This document shows positions 46,415-56,204 of a stretch of 64,000 bases of DNA, in pieces. Below the pieces are notes generated by a model. That model did no database searches. It was not told the DNA's origin and saw nothing but the letters and a program-made list of their open reading frames with translations. This DNA comes from Photobacterium sp. JCM 19050 (GTDB lineage Bacteria; Pseudomonadota; Gammaproteobacteria; Enterobacterales; Vibrionaceae): the NCBI GenBank assembly GCA_001310455.1, contig BAXG01000023.1, positions 1-64,000 of the forward strand, in the 5' to 3' direction. Position 1 is the stretch's first letter; every line of letters starts with the position of its first letter. The translations under genes and the position numbers were made by a program.

Positions 46415-47209
46415 TTAAGCGTTTGAAATAGCGATGATAACGAAATAGCCAACCAACTCGGTAACCTGCTGCGCAGCCCCAAGACAATCACCGGTGTAAC
46501 CTCCAATCTGTCGGGTAAACCAGATGCCACAGAGTTGGCGGCAAACCAGGGCTGCAATAATCAAAGGTGCGGTGTAAGCCGGCAGCAATGACAATATGAC
46601 AAACACAGCGGTGACAATCAGAAGGAGTAGATCGACTCTGGATTGTTCGTTGGCAAGCGGTTTGACTTTGCTTGTCTGATCGAGCCGGACGTAGGGGTAG
46701 CTGAAAATCATGCTGGCAGCCGTGGCCCGGCTGACAACATGCATCACTATCAATGCCGCCACCGGGTAGGCGATTTGTGATAGCGCCATCCACTTGAGGC
46801 CCAGCATCAGAAAAAGCCCTGTTGCCCCATAGGTACCAAGCCGGGAATCTTTCATGATATCCAGCTTTTTCTCGGTATCCCAGCCACCGCCAAATCCATC
46901 GCAGACGTCTGCAAAGCCATCTTCATGGAATGCGCCAGTGAGAAGGACGGATGCGGCAATTGCCAAACCTGCAGCGATCGTTTGTGTGAAGAAGAAACTG
47001 GCACCGTAAAAAACAAGGCCAGAAATACCGCCAACAATCAGGCCTACAACGGCGAAGTAACGGTTGGCTTTATTGAGTCTCTCTTTGCTGAAAGGTGTGT
47101 TTTTCGGTACAGGGATACGGGTGAAAAAAGCCAGCGCGACCAGGAACACCTGCCACTGGTAAATCAGGCGTTGAATCAAGTTTGATGGAGCAGGGTGATG
47201 GTCTGTCAC
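46415..47209 (-). CDS. cobS: Adenosylcobinamide-GDP ribazoletransferase
   Basis: CobS joins adenosylcobinamide-GDP with alpha-ribazole to form adenosylcobalamin (phosphate) at the membrane. Intact, 264 aa, with several membrane helices. The catalytic acidic motif is visible in GFADVCDGFGGGWDTEKKLDIMKDSRLGTYG. The start is GTG at 47209, whose bases overlap the cobT stop as GTGA, so translation is coupled. Confidence 0.94.
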   Translation of the reverse strand: MTDHHPAPSNLIQRLIYQWQVFLVALAFFTRIPVPKNTPFSKERLNKANRYFAVVGLIVGGISGLVFYGASFFFTQTIAAGLAIAASVLLTGAFHEDGFADVCDGFGGGWDTEKKLDIMKDSRLGTYGATGLFLMLGLKWMALSQIAYPVAALIVMHVVSRATAASMIFSYPYVRLDQTSKVKPLANEQSRVDLLLLIVTAVFVILSLLPAYTAPLIIAALVCRQLCGIWFTRQIGGYTGDCLGAAQQVTELVGYFVIIAISNA

Positions 47210-48228
47210 ACTGTCACTCCGGCTTGGTCGAAGCTTGCCATGTCATTGTAGAAGCACAGGCCGCTTTCAGCAGAGGGATAGATAGCGCGGCGCCTGTCCC
47301 CTCGCCAAGTCGCATTCCCAGATCGAGCAACGGTTCGGCGTTGAGGTGTTCCAAAATACGCTTGTGACCGGCTTCGTGTGAGCGGTGAGCAAAGACCATA
47401 TAGTGGCGGACCGCCGGTTGATTCTCGTTGCGAGCAGGCCCGCGCTGGAGATAATAAAGCCGTCAACCACGATCAGCATACCCAGACTGGCAGCACGCAG
47501 CATCGCACCGGTAATCTGCGCGATTTCAAACCCGCCAACGGCTGCAAGGGTTTGGACAGGATCGGCAAATTTGTCTGCATGCAGTTTGAGCGCCTTTTCA
47601 ATCAATGTCACTTTCAACGCCATCTGCTCGTTGTTAATCCCTGTTCCCCGTCCAACACACTCCTTAGCACTGAGAGACAGCAAAGCCCCCATAAGTGCAG
47701 ACGCAGAAGAAGTATTTCCAATTCCCATCTCGCCAAGGCAAAGTGTATTCACACCGCGAGAGTGAAGCGTTTCCACCAATGTCGCCCCCAGTTCCAACCC
47801 GCGATTGGCTTGCTCAACCGACATTGCGTTGGTGACGGAGAAATCCGCCGTACCGCAGCCCATTCGCTGACTAATCAAGCCTGGTTGGGACGCCGTTTCC
47901 GTCAACACACCCGCATCAACGACCCGGAGAGGAACATGGTTAAGTACGCAGAAGCAGTTAATTGCTGCTCCCCCGGCAAGGAAATTTTGCACCATTTGCG
48001 CAGTGACGGCTTGTGGCGCAATGCTGACAGGGTTTGCGGCCACGCATGATCAGCGGCAAAAATCAGCATTTCGGGATGAATATCGATGTGGTCTGTCTGC
48101 TGGATACGGGCAATTTGCAGTGCTGTTTTTTCGAGGAGCCCCAGAGATCCGGGCGGCTTGGTTTTGTTATCAATGCGGGCCTGAATGTCGCTGTCCTTTG
48201 AGAAATCTGGCGTTGGAATCGGATGCAT
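47206..48228 (-). CDS. cobT: Nicotinate-nucleotide-dimethylbenzimidazole phosphoribosyltransferase
   Basis: CobT makes alpha-ribazole-5'-phosphate for the lower ligand of cobalamin. It starts [16 protein letters not shown] with PPGSLGLLE near residue 26. The catalytic glutamate lies in the C-terminal [19 protein letters not shown], and [15 protein letters not shown] is conserved. Three single-base losses split it: near 48044 (expected A-D-H-G-V-A), near 47427 (expected L-L-A-x-E-N-Q-P-A-V) and near 47252 (expected C-A-F-Y-N-D-M). With all restored it has 342 codons and ends at 47206, overlapping cobS. No cobU/cobP homologue is next to it. Confidence 0.92.
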
Positions 48229-48354
48229 GGCTGCCTCTGGTTGTTTGGCTCATAGCCCTGTCGACAGAGTAGACAGGGGAAAGCCAAGATTTTGCGTGAA
48301 GGCATCCTGATATTCAATCAATTAGGCAGGATTACACCCGCCAAACAGGCAAAC

Positions 48355-48378
48355 AAAAGCCCGGCTGAATACCGGGCT
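48355..48378 (-). terminator. Terminator of the chemoreceptor gene
   Basis: On the minus strand AGCCCGG (48378-48372) pairs with CCGGGCT (48364-48358) and runs into TTTTG. It separates the chemoreceptor from cobTSO, which read the same way. Confidence 0.75.
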
Positions 48379-48400
48379 ACTGAGAGCTGACGCGCTAATG

Positions 48401-50707
48401 TCAGGAAATCTTAAACTGGCTGACCTTGCTGAGCAGGATTTCCGCCTGCTTGTTAAGGTCTTGCGCTGTGTTGTTAGTCACACTGACCTGATCGGCGATG
48501 GAAGAAGCAGAGTCGGATATTCCGCTCATGTTTCCGCCTATCTGTTCGGTAACGTGAGATTGCTGCTCAGCGGAGGTAGCAATCTGGGTACTCATTGTGT
48601 TCACGTTTTCAATCATGTGCTGTATTTGTACAAGCATCTCGTTGTTTTCGTTACAGCGGTTCACACTGTTACCGACCAGTTCGTTCGCATTGGTAATGCC
48701 TGTAACGGCTTGAGTCGTTTCCATCTGTAAGGATTCGACCTTATCACGAATCTCACCGGCGGATGTTTGGGTCCGTTGTGCAAGAGAACGTACTTCATCA
48801 GCAACCACCGCAAACCCGCGACCCTGTTCCCCGGCCCGGGCTGCTTCAATTGCCGCGTTAAGCGCCAGCAAGTTGGTTTGTTCAGCAATACCCTGGATGA
48901 CATCAAGGACAGAGCCAATGGAATCGCTCTCGTTTTTGAGGCGGTTCATAGACTCGGTCGCTTCTGTCATGGTTGATGACAGCGAGCTGATACCGCTCAC
49001 CAGGTCCTGTCCCAGGATGGCACTCTCGTTTGTGACATCAGAGACCTCGGAGGTTGATTGAGACGTGCCATTCGCATTCTGGGCGACATCCTGAATTGTG
49101 ACCGACATTTCACCCACTGCAGCGACAACCTGATTGGTTCGCTGAGATTGGTCATCCACGCTGCGCTGAACATCGTGCAGAGCACTGCCAATGTTTGCCG
49201 CTGCGGCTTTGACCGACCCGGAAGCAGAGGAAATATCCTGAATTAAGCCGGAAAAAGATGCCAGCATGTCGTTCATCGAGTTGCTGAGATCGCCGATTTC
49301 GTCTTTGCGTTTGTAATCGAGGCGTTTGGTTAAATCTTTTTGGTTGCTGATGTGGCTGAGCGCATTGGCAAATGCAACAATCGGGTTGCTAAGGCTCTTA
49401 CCGATAACCAGCGCCAGTACCATAGCGATACCAGCGATGACCAGAGAGGAAATAAACACGGTTGTACCAATGGTACTTGCGAAAGCATCTATTGCATTAA
49501 ATATCTCATCATGGCTCATTTCGCTCACCATCACCCATTGTTGTCCAAGCACATCAATAGGGGTATACGCGATAAATGCTTCGTTCCCGAGATAGTTGAT
49601 TCCTTCCTCCACACCGGTTTTTCCTTCAAGAGCCCGTGCGATTTGAGGTTCTTTAATGGGCTGAAGACCTATTGTAGAGCCCCGGACTGCAATTTCATTT
49701 ACCAGAGAATCGTCTACACCCGTTGCCTTGATATCTTTCAGAAACGCTTCCTGATTTTCAGCAAGGAACCGGGACTGACTGCGCATTGTCATGTCCGGTC
49801 CGACAAGAAACATTTCCCCTGTGGAGCCCAGCCCCGTTGATGACCATTCACCATTGTTAGTCATGGTGGAGTTCAAGCGGTCAACCGGCATCTGGAATGC
49901 GAGCACACCAATATACTTACCCAACTTGTGGACGGGAGCCGCGATAAAAGATGCCTGTGCCCGGTAAGAGGGGTAGTAAGACTTGAAGTCCTCAAAATGA
50001 AACTGGTTCGGCCCTAGCTGGGCAGCATTGCGAAAAACATCGCCTAATCCGGATTGAGCATAGGGGCCATCAACGAGGTTTGTTGCGTAGTCCAGTTCCT
50101 TAAATACGGAATACACGATGTTGCCCTGAGGATCGATCAGGAAAACGTCATAGTACTCAAAAGTTTCAAGAAATTGGCGCAATTGAGGATGGTAAATGGC
50201 ATGCACTTCACTGTAGACAGAGCCATCTTGCGCTTTGTCCATCAAGTGCTTGCTGCCAAGAGGGTTCTGGTTATCGGCGATGTAGGCATATTGCAAGGCT
50301 TTGGCCTTGGGATCGAGCTGATTTAACTTGCCCAGCGGTAAACCGTCTGCGTTGTTGTTGAGCGATTTAAACTGCTGGCCAAATTCGGCAGAGTAGTAGT
50401 TGTTGAGTTTGTTCAGAGACGCTGGTGTTTCACTGTAATCCTTGAACCCGTCACTGAACATCGCCAGCGCATCTATCACAACGGCAGAGTTCGACATTGT
50501 TGTGATTTGGCCTGACAGTATCGAGAAGTAACGCTCTACATCCTGCTTTTTCATCTCCCGAATGGCAACCAGGTTTTCTACTGCTTTTTGTTGGAGTGCG
50601 TCCCTGGCCAGACTTTGAGATTGCCAAAACAGCACCGACGCGATAGTCAGCAAACTTCCAAGACTGATGCCGACAATGGCGGTGACGATTTTGGTAGAAA
50701 TCTTCAT
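48401..50707 (-). CDS. Methyl-accepting chemotaxis protein, 768 aa
   Basis: A transmembrane chemoreceptor, intact. The first membrane helix is at about residues 8-29; a long periplasmic sensor domain (about 30-405), probably of the double-Cache type ([53 protein letters not shown]), is followed by a second helix (about 408-432), a HAMP domain and the signalling domain with tip [41 protein letters not shown]. There is no C-terminal CheR-binding pentapeptide (it ends VSQFKIS). It resembles Vibrio receptors such as Mlp24 in architecture; the ligand cannot be told from sequence. Confidence 0.92.
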   Translation of the reverse strand: MKISTKIVTAIVGISLGSLLTIASVLFWQSQSLARDALQQKAVENLVAIREMKKQDVERYFSILSGQITTMSNSAVVIDALAMFSDGFKDYSETPASLNKLNNYYSAEFGQQFKSLNNNADGLPLGKLNQLDPKAKALQYAYIADNQNPLGSKHLMDKAQDGSVYSEVHAIYHPQLRQFLETFEYYDVFLIDPQGNIVYSVFKELDYATNLVDGPYAQSGLGDVFRNAAQLGPNQFHFEDFKSYYPSYRAQASFIAAPVHKLGKYIGVLAFQMPVDRLNSTMTNNGEWSSTGLGSTGEMFLVGPDMTMRSQSRFLAENQEAFLKDIKATGVDDSLVNEIAVRGSTIGLQPIKEPQIARALEGKTGVEEGINYLGNEAFIAYTPIDVLGQQWVMVSEMSHDEIFNAIDAFASTIGTTVFISSLVIAGIAMVLALVIGKSLSNPIVAFANALSHISNQKDLTKRLDYKRKDEIGDLSNSMNDMLASFSGLIQDISSASGSVKAAAANIGSALHDVQRSVDDQSQRTNQVVAAVGEMSVTIQDVAQNANGTSQSTSEVSDVTNESAILGQDLVSGISSLSSTMTEATESMNRLKNESDSIGSVLDVIQGIAEQTNLLALNAAIEAARAGEQGRGFAVVADEVRSLAQRTQTSAGEIRDKVESLQMETTQAVTGITNANELVGNSVNRCNENNEMLVQIQHMIENVNTMSTQIATSAEQQSHVTEQIGGNMSGISDSASSIADQVSVTNNTAQDLNKQAEILLSKVSQFKIS

Positions 50708-50971
50708 TTATGCACGCTCGCTCATTTCAGTTTGATTCATATCTGTAACAAGTGTTGCTGTAATGTGTCATCATTTCAAATTAAATCGGTCTGTATGTGC
50801 GAAAAACATTTCCGGAAGCGACGGTTTTTATTTAATAAATTAAAAATTGGACGCCCAAATTAATTTTCTTTAGCCCTAAAAAGTTAGAATGGAATGATCA
50901 GGTTTTAATGTGGCGTATTTGAACGCTGGATTGGGTAACGAAGAATAGTGGCAAGGCCAATGGAGAATAGA

Positions 50972-51436
50972 GTGCGTCTGTTAGTGGTGTGTATGGGGAA
51001 TATTTGCCGGTCACCTACCGGCGAAGCGGTACTCAGAGCCAAAGCAAAACGTTTAGGGCTGGATATTGAAGTCGACTCAGCGGGTACTATTGGTGCCCAC
51101 AAGGGAGAAGGGCCAGATCGACGTGCCAAGTCTCATGGTGAGGCAAGGGGGTACCGGTTTAACGGAATCCGGTCTAGAAAAGTTCGCGAACAGGACTTTA
51201 GAGAGTTCGATATGATTCTCGCGGCTGACCGGGATAATCTTAATGATCTCCAGGCAGTTTGCCCGGATGACTGTAAACACAAGGTGACCCTGTTCCTCAG
51301 CCATGGTCAATCCGGAGTGGATGAAATCCCTGATCCCTATTATGGTGGTGCTGCCGGGTTTGAGTATGTGCTCGATGTGATTGAAGAAGCGTCTGATAGG
51401 CTGCTTGAAAAAATCGCGGCTGGTAAACTGCCATAA
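50972..51436 (+). CDS. Low-molecular-weight protein tyrosine phosphatase family protein
   Basis: A cytosolic phosphatase of the arsenate reductase/LMW-PTP fold. The P-loop C-x5-R is CMGNICRSPTGEAVLR, and the general-acid loop is DEIPDPYYGG. Intact. The GTG at 50972 is preferred because GGAG lies six bases upstream and the protein then starts MRLLVVCMGN, the normal family start; an in-frame ATG at 50960 and a GTG at 50948 are alternatives with poorer ribosome sites. There is no capsule or exopolysaccharide cluster nearby, so a Wzb-like role is not supported. It is a single gene with its own terminator. Confidence 0.9.
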   Translation: MRLLVVCMGNICRSPTGEAVLRAKAKRLGLDIEVDSAGTIGAHKGEGPDRRAKSHGEARGYRFNGIRSRKVREQDFREFDMILAADRDNLNDLQAVCPDDCKHKVTLFLSHGQSGVDEIPDPYYGGAAGFEYVLDVIEEASDRLLEKIAAGKLP

Positions 51437-51462
51437 AAACGCAGCGATGTGCTGCGTTTTTT
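51436..51462. terminator. Terminator between the phosphatase and the 252-aa gene
   Basis: AAAACGCAGC (51436-51445) pairs with GCTGCGTTTT (51451-51460) around GATGT. It has A- and T-rich flanks and lies between convergent genes. Confidence 0.88.
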
Positions 51463-51482
51463 CGGTAAACAATCTTAAATTA

Positions 51483-52241
51483 CTACCATTTTTTCTTGGG
51501 TGCAAACAGCTCATCGTAATCATCGCCTTCACCCTCGGCGGATTGAGCTTTGGCATCATGTCCTTTGTTGAGCTGAGCGGAAATATCATCATACATTTCC
51601 TTCAGGCTCTGTCGTACCTGGTTTGAATACGCATCACTTTTCGGAGTGACAACATCAAGTGCTTTTTTCAGAAGTTGTTGCGCCGTTCCCAGTTGACCTT
51701 TGACCTTAGCATCGTTAACACGTTTGATGACATTTTCGATGTTGATTTTAAGCTGCATGGTTTCCAGACGGGCGTTCTCAGCTACAAAAGCCTGTGTGGT
51801 GAGGCGTCCTTTACCGTGTTCAGCTTTGATGACCGTGCGGAGGCGTTTAACCAGCTTCAGCATCGCGATAGCCTGACGGTCGTTATCAGGGACCTTGAAC
51901 TGGGTAGATTCTTTATTTTGATAGCTTTGCTTGATGTCGTTGATCTGAGCTTCAGTTGATGCAATCCGAGACTTAATGTTTACGTCTTTTTCATCAAGTT
52001 CGGACATTGTACGCAGGGCGTCCAGGATTCGCTGGTTTAGGCAAGCCAGCAATGTGCCGCTGTAGGGTAGGTTATGCGCATTGCCAATAAGCTCCTCAGA
52101 GGAGTCAATCAAAGCAATGTACTTTGCCATTTCCTGACGTTTAGCCGCTTCAGTGCGCTGACGCTGCTGCGACATGACGTTGAAGCCGATAATCAGCCCG
52201 AGGAGCAAAATACATAAGGCGATCAATAAAGCAATATTCAT
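51483..52241 (-). CDS. Hypothetical membrane-anchored helical protein, 252 aa
   Basis: I do not recognise a characterised family, although similar proteins occur in vibrios, sometimes labelled DNA-repair related without evidence. Residues 3-20 are one membrane helix (IALLIALCILLLGLIIGF). The remainder is strongly helical and charged, with coiled-coil-like segments (KDVNIKSRIASTEAQINDIKQ) and an acidic then basic tail (EGEGDDYDELFAPKKKW). There is no enzymatic motif. The frame is intact; the ribosome-binding site is weak. The positive residues after the helix suggest a cytoplasmic body. Confidence 0.8.
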   Translation of the reverse strand: MNIALLIALCILLLGLIIGFNVMSQQRQRTEAAKRQEMAKYIALIDSSEELIGNAHNLPYSGTLLACLNQRILDALRTMSELDEKDVNIKSRIASTEAQINDIKQSYQNKESTQFKVPDNDRQAIAMLKLVKRLRTVIKAEHGKGRLTTQAFVAENARLETMQLKINIENVIKRVNDAKVKGQLGTAQQLLKKALDVVTPKSDAYSNQVRQSLKEMYDDISAQLNKGHDAKAQSAEGEGDDYDELFAPKKKW

Positions 52242-52403
52242 AATTTGGCTTGCTAATGGTTAAAGTTACTACGTTCAATAGATTAAGATACACCAATAAA
52301 GTGCCAGCTCATAGCGGATGCGCCATGTTTAGCCGAAGGATTTTAGCCAATACGCACTTTTTTAGTCCTTTCTAAAGTAATTTTGTTTGAATCAGATAAT
52401 TAT

Positions 52404-53123
52404 ATGGTCGAAAGTTCATACCTTATTGTGGCACTTATTCTGGGTTTTGGTTGTTTTGTTCAAAGTCTAATCGGCTTCGGGCTTGCGATTGTTGCCGCCC
52501 CCATTCTGTTGCAACTTACCCCTGAGTTGGTGCCTGCAACGGTGAGTCTGGTGGCGTTTCTACTCTCAACAATAACCACCTGGCAGTACAGAAAGGGCCT
52601 TTCCGTTAAAGGGCTGGGGTATGCTTTTGTCGGCCGGGTGCCGGGAACTGTTTTGGCCGGTTTTGCAATGCTGTATATCTCGGCAACAACGTTTTCAATT
52701 GTGATGGGAGTGGCGGTGCTGTTTGCCGTTGCAGTTAGCCTGATTAAAATTGAGCTGCTGCCAAACAACCGAAATATGCTTGTTGCGGGCTTTCTTTCCG
52801 GTCTGATGGGAACAACCACGAGCATTGGCGGGCCACCGATGGCCCTGATTATGCAAAACAGCGATGCTGCTAACATCAGGGCAAACCTTTCACTTTTCTT
52901 CTGGGTCAGCAGTTTAATGTCGCTGGTGGCGTTATATCTGACGGGACATTTTACGTCTTTGCATGTCAAAGCTGCCTTGATGTCGTTACCCACCATGTTA
53001 GTTGGCAACCTCATCGCGTACCGCATCGCACCTCATGTTGATAAGAAGTGGATCCGGTACGGACTGTTGGTGCTTTGTTCTGTTGCCGGAGGAATGTCGT
53101 TGCTCCGGGGGCTGGGCCTCTAA
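52404..53123 (+). CDS. Sulfite exporter TauE/SafE family permease
   Basis: A small membrane transporter of the TauE/SafE (DUF81) family, whose members move sulfite, sulfoacetate or related anions. Intact, 239 aa, about eight membrane helices arranged as two repeats. The repeat glycine-rich motifs are visible (CFVQSLIGFGLAIVAAPILL, SGLMGTTTSIGGPPMALIMQ). The ATG at 52404 is chosen over an upstream in-frame TTG because it directly precedes the first helix; neither has a strong ribosome site. The substrate cannot be assigned; no sulfur gene is adjacent. Confidence 0.85.
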   Translation: MVESSYLIVALILGFGCFVQSLIGFGLAIVAAPILLQLTPELVPATVSLVAFLLSTITTWQYRKGLSVKGLGYAFVGRVPGTVLAGFAMLYISATTFSIVMGVAVLFAVAVSLIKIELLPNNRNMLVAGFLSGLMGTTTSIGGPPMALIMQNSDAANIRANLSLFFWVSSLMSLVALYLTGHFTSLHVKAALMSLPTMLVGNLIAYRIAPHVDKKWIRYGLLVLCSVAGGMSLLRGLGL

Positions 53124-53141
53124 GACAGTTGCAGAATTCAA

Positions 53142-54318
53142 TTACACCAGCAGAAATTGCGCTATTGCCACAGTGATCCCGATCGCCATGCACATTATCA
53201 GAGCAGGGAAGCCGCCTTTGACTCGATATAACGTGGTCTCCTGTCGGTTTTTGCGGATTGAGTGTGTCATTGCTACCGGCAAAAGAACAGCAAGAACCAC
53301 TAAGGCCACAGCGGCAAAACCAAGTGCCGTGATGAAACCGTTTGGATAGCAAACAGCAAACAGGAATGGCGGGACAAATGTTACCAGCGCTGTTTGGATT
53401 CTTCCGTTGTATTTGCCTTTCGCTTGAGCGCGTCCCCCAGAAAATCGAACAGTCCTAAGCTGACCCCGAGAAAAGATGTCGCCAAGGCGAGGTCGGCAAA
53501 AATGCTTATTGCGCTGCCAAGTTGCGTGAACGCGGTGGTTGCGGATAAAGCACTGATCATGGGGGCTAACCCTGGGTTGGAAAGAAGTACGTGCTGTCCT
53601 AAAACACCCAGACTGATGCTTTGCCAAATCAGGTAGATAACCAGTGGCAATGCCGAACCTAACAACACTGCTGTTCGAAGGGCTTTAGTATCGTTGTCCA
53701 GGTACCGGACAATCGACGGGATAGAACCGTGAAAACCAAAGGAAGTGAATACCACCGGTAAGGCCGCCCAGAACAACCCCCGCTCCAACGGCATTTCTGT
53801 TAAATGTACCCGGGTGACTTCCGGGGCTAAAGCAAACAACGCAGTAAACATAGCGGCAATTTTCAGTGCAAAAAGGCCGCGGTTTAAGGTGTCGACTTTC
53901 GCTGTTCCCCAACTGACCACGGCTGCAATAACCAACGTAAAAAGAATCGTACCTATGATGGAGTTGTCAGTTACCCATCCGGCCTGAATCAATTTAGCGT
54001 TGAGTTGCTCGCCACCACCGGCGATGTATGCGGCGCAGAGTGAGTAAAAAAGGAAAAGCATGGCCACAATGGAAACAGTTTGGCCTTTGGGGCCAAGTAT
54101 GTCCCTTGAAAGGGTATTCAGGGTTGCTGATGCAGGTGCATATTGATGCACCTCCAGCATTAACAATGCCGTGTAGGCATAAGTGCCCACATTAGCGTGA
54201 TGACGGTAAGGGAACCCAAAAGGCCCAGGCCCGCTGATGCAACCGGGAGGGCAAGCATCCCCGCACCTATGGTTGTCCCTGCGATGATAAGAATACTTCC
54301 AAGTATTTTATTGTTCAT
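53142..54318 (-). CDS. Aromatic amino-acid (tyrosine-type) transporter, TyrP-like
   Basis: A hydroxy/aromatic amino-acid permease (HAAAP family), probably importing tyrosine with protons. It starts at ATG 54318 (MNNKILGSILIIAGTTIGAGMLALPV), almost identical in pattern to TyrP. Two single-base losses break it: near 54179 (expected W-A-L-M-A-Y-T-A-L-L) and near 53419 (expected R-K-G-K-Y-N-G-R-I-Q). Conserved FTSFGFHGSIPSIVRYLD and FADLALATSFLGVSLGLFDFL are present. Restored it has 393 codons with about eleven membrane helices. TyrR boxes upstream support a tyrosine or phenylalanine link. The ORF visible without correction starts too late. Confidence 0.88.
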
Positions 54319-54439
54319 TATGAGTGTTCATTCTCGTTTACACGAATAGCCGTGAGTTAGGGTTGAAACAAGCAATATATGGATATGATTGCTTAATCAT
54401 TGGAGTATCAACACTTTGAGATCCAGAAGCTATAGTTGT

Positions 54440-54457
54440 TGTAAACAAGGGATGCCG
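54440..54457. promoter_or_regulatory. Weak TyrR half-box
   Basis: TGTAAA-N6-ATGCCG keeps only the left half of the TyrR consensus. Its centre is 23 bp from that of the strong box next to it, a strong/weak pair arrangement as described for TyrR-regulated promoters in E. coli. Confidence 0.4.
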
Positions 54458-54462
54458 ATTTG

Positions 54463-54480
54463 TGTAATGATTACTTTACA
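54463..54480. promoter_or_regulatory. TyrR box upstream of the TyrP-like gene
   Basis: TGTAATgattacTTTACA matches the TyrR consensus TGTAAA-N6-TTTACA at 11 of 12 positions and keeps the invariant G-N14-C. It lies 145 bases upstream of the TyrP-like start, in the region divergent from the CinA-like gene. Confidence 0.72.
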
Positions 54481-54547
54481 GCTTGGGGTGGTGCTGCCTA
54501 AATAGGCATGTCATAATTAAAAAATGCATTCACGAAGGAGAATTCGG

Positions 54548-55789
54548 GTGTCTGAGGGAATTAAAGTCGCGATGATTAGTACCGGCGAAGAAGTGCTGCA
54601 CGGCGATATTACTGACACCAATGCCGCATGGTTGTCCCGGTTGTTTTTCCAACAGGGCTTTCGTCTGCACAGAAGGACGACCGTCGGTGACAGTAAAGCA
54701 GATATCTGTGCTGAACTGCTTCAAGCAAGCCTCAAGTCTGATGTTGTGGTTGTAAACGGTGGTCTGGGCCCAACCACCGATGACCTGACAGCTGAAGCTG
54801 CTGCCGACGCCATGGGGGTAGAACTGGTATTAAACAGCGATTGGATGGATGCCTTGAACCGGATGTTTGCAAAATCCGGACGGGAAATGCCCAAAAGTAA
54901 TATCAAGCAGGCGATGCTGCCTGAAGGCGCAGAGATTCTTGATAATCCAATTGGTACGGCCTGCGGTTTTGCCTGTTACCTGAATGATTGTTGGCTGTTT
55001 TTTACGCCGGGCGTGCCGAGCGAATTCAAAATGATGGCGGAAGAACAGATTATCCCCCGCATGCGTGCCGCTTATCCGGATAACCCTGCCTTCGTATGCG
55101 ATCGTTTCTACACCTTTGGATTATCTGAGGCCAATCTGAATGACAGCCTTGAAAGTGTTGGCCTGTCGCCGGAAAGCGAGATGGGATACCGCTCATCGTT
55201 GCCGTTTATTGAAGTGAAGCTTTTTTCTCCGGCCTCCCTGTCAGAGAGCGATAAGAAAACTGCCGATATTGAAGCAGTGCTTGGTGACAACCTTGTCTCT
55301 AAAGGTAAACCGATGCGAGAGTCTGTTGCTGAAACTCTTGGGCAGTACAATGTCACACTTTCGGTTGCGGAGCAGTTTACTGCGGGCAGCCTGACCTCCT
55401 GGCTGTCAGAATCCGGAATTTTTCAGGGAATCCTTCAACAAGGCTGGGTGATGTCTTCCTGCCCTCAGCCGGAGCTTGCAGAAAAGAACGCACTGGCAGC
55501 GGCGCTTGCTATGGCGACAGCCGCCAGAGAGAAAACCCAGTCGGCCATTGCATTGGCAAGTGGTTGCGAAAACGCGGATGGCGAGGTTTCCATTGCCATG
55601 TCTACTCCCGTTGGTGATTGGGGACAAACACTGAAGTTTCGCAGAAACTGGCCTGTTGATGATCGCAGGGCGCTTATCCGAACCGCGATGCTGGATATGG
55701 TTCGCCGCTGGACCGAGAACAAAGATGTTATTGGGCAGTACATGTCGCTGAGCTGTGTGGAGGAGCTCTACCTGCCGGCGCAACCATAG
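54548..55789 (+). CDS. CinA family protein, NMN deamidase-related
   Basis: The N-terminal half is a molybdopterin-binding-like (MoCF) domain with VAMISTGEEVLHGDITDTNAAW and NGGLGPTTDDLTAEAAADAMG. The C-terminal third corresponds to the PncC nicotinamide-mononucleotide deamidase domain, but the usual catalytic S-x-E-S-C-T-G-G appears as SVAEQFTAGSL, so deamidase activity may be lost. Intact. The GTG at 54548 is preferred over an ATG at 54524 because AAGGAG (54535-54540) is well spaced before it. Length is 413 aa. It is divergent from the TyrP-like gene. Confidence 0.88.
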   Translation: MSEGIKVAMISTGEEVLHGDITDTNAAWLSRLFFQQGFRLHRRTTVGDSKADICAELLQASLKSDVVVVNGGLGPTTDDLTAEAAADAMGVELVLNSDWMDALNRMFAKSGREMPKSNIKQAMLPEGAEILDNPIGTACGFACYLNDCWLFFTPGVPSEFKMMAEEQIIPRMRAAYPDNPAFVCDRFYTFGLSEANLNDSLESVGLSPESEMGYRSSLPFIEVKLFSPASLSESDKKTADIEAVLGDNLVSKGKPMRESVAETLGQYNVTLSVAEQFTAGSLTSWLSESGIFQGILQQGWVMSSCPQPELAEKNALAAALAMATAAREKTQSAIALASGCENADGEVSIAMSTPVGDWGQTLKFRRNWPVDDRRALIRTAMLDMVRRWTENKDVIGQYMSLSCVEELYLPAQP

Positions 55790-55824
55790 CTTGTGAAACA
55801 AGCCAGACAGATGTCTAATCAAAC

Positions 55825-55858
55825 AAAAACGGCAGCCGTTGTATGGCTGCCGTTTTTT
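55825..55858 (+). terminator. Rho-independent terminator of the CinA-like gene
   Basis: AAAAACGGCAGCC pairs with GGCTGCCGTTTTTT around GTTGTAT. It lies between the CinA-like stop and the convergent yfaE stop. Confidence 0.88.
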
Positions 55859-55904
55859 GCGTTAGTACGCTGTAAACCTGGTACGAGGTTAATCTAATAG
55901 TCTG

Positions 55905-56194
55905 TTAACCGTTAGAGGCTTTGTCCAACTGAATGTCTAATGGATAATCAAACTCCAGCTCCACGTCGGTAAGTGGACGGCTTTGGCAGGTAAGAATCTC
56001 ATCTTTGCTGTATAGGCCAGTGAATCTTTTTGTGAAACTTTACCGGACCCTAAACGGCAACGGCAGGCACCGCATACGCCATTTCGGCATTGATATTCCG
56101 GTTGCAGTCCCGCGCTTTCCAGCTGTTCCAGCAAAGAGTCGCCGGTATTGCCTTCCAACGTGATCCCATTAACATTCAGCGTGACTTTGCTCAT
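55905..56194 (-). CDS. yfaE: 2Fe-2S ferredoxin YfaE
   Basis: YfaE maintains or repairs the diferric-tyrosyl cofactor of NrdB. The ATG at 56194 (MSKVTLNVNGITLEG) lies 10 bases after the nrdB stop. Three cluster cysteines are in YQCRNGVCGACRCRLGSG. One A is missing near 56005 (expected Y-T-A-K-D-E-I-L-T-C); after it the fourth ligand appears in EILTCQSRP and the protein ends QLDKASNG. Restored it has 97 codons. It is the last gene of nrdA-nrdB-yfaE, the E. coli order. Confidence 0.93.
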
Positions 56195-56204
56195 AAGGTC
56201 AGAC

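Noticed and set aside
48229-48354. Possible cobalamin riboswitch upstream of cobT
   Set aside because: No B12-box-like core; only a short CCTGTC/GACAGG hairpin is present.
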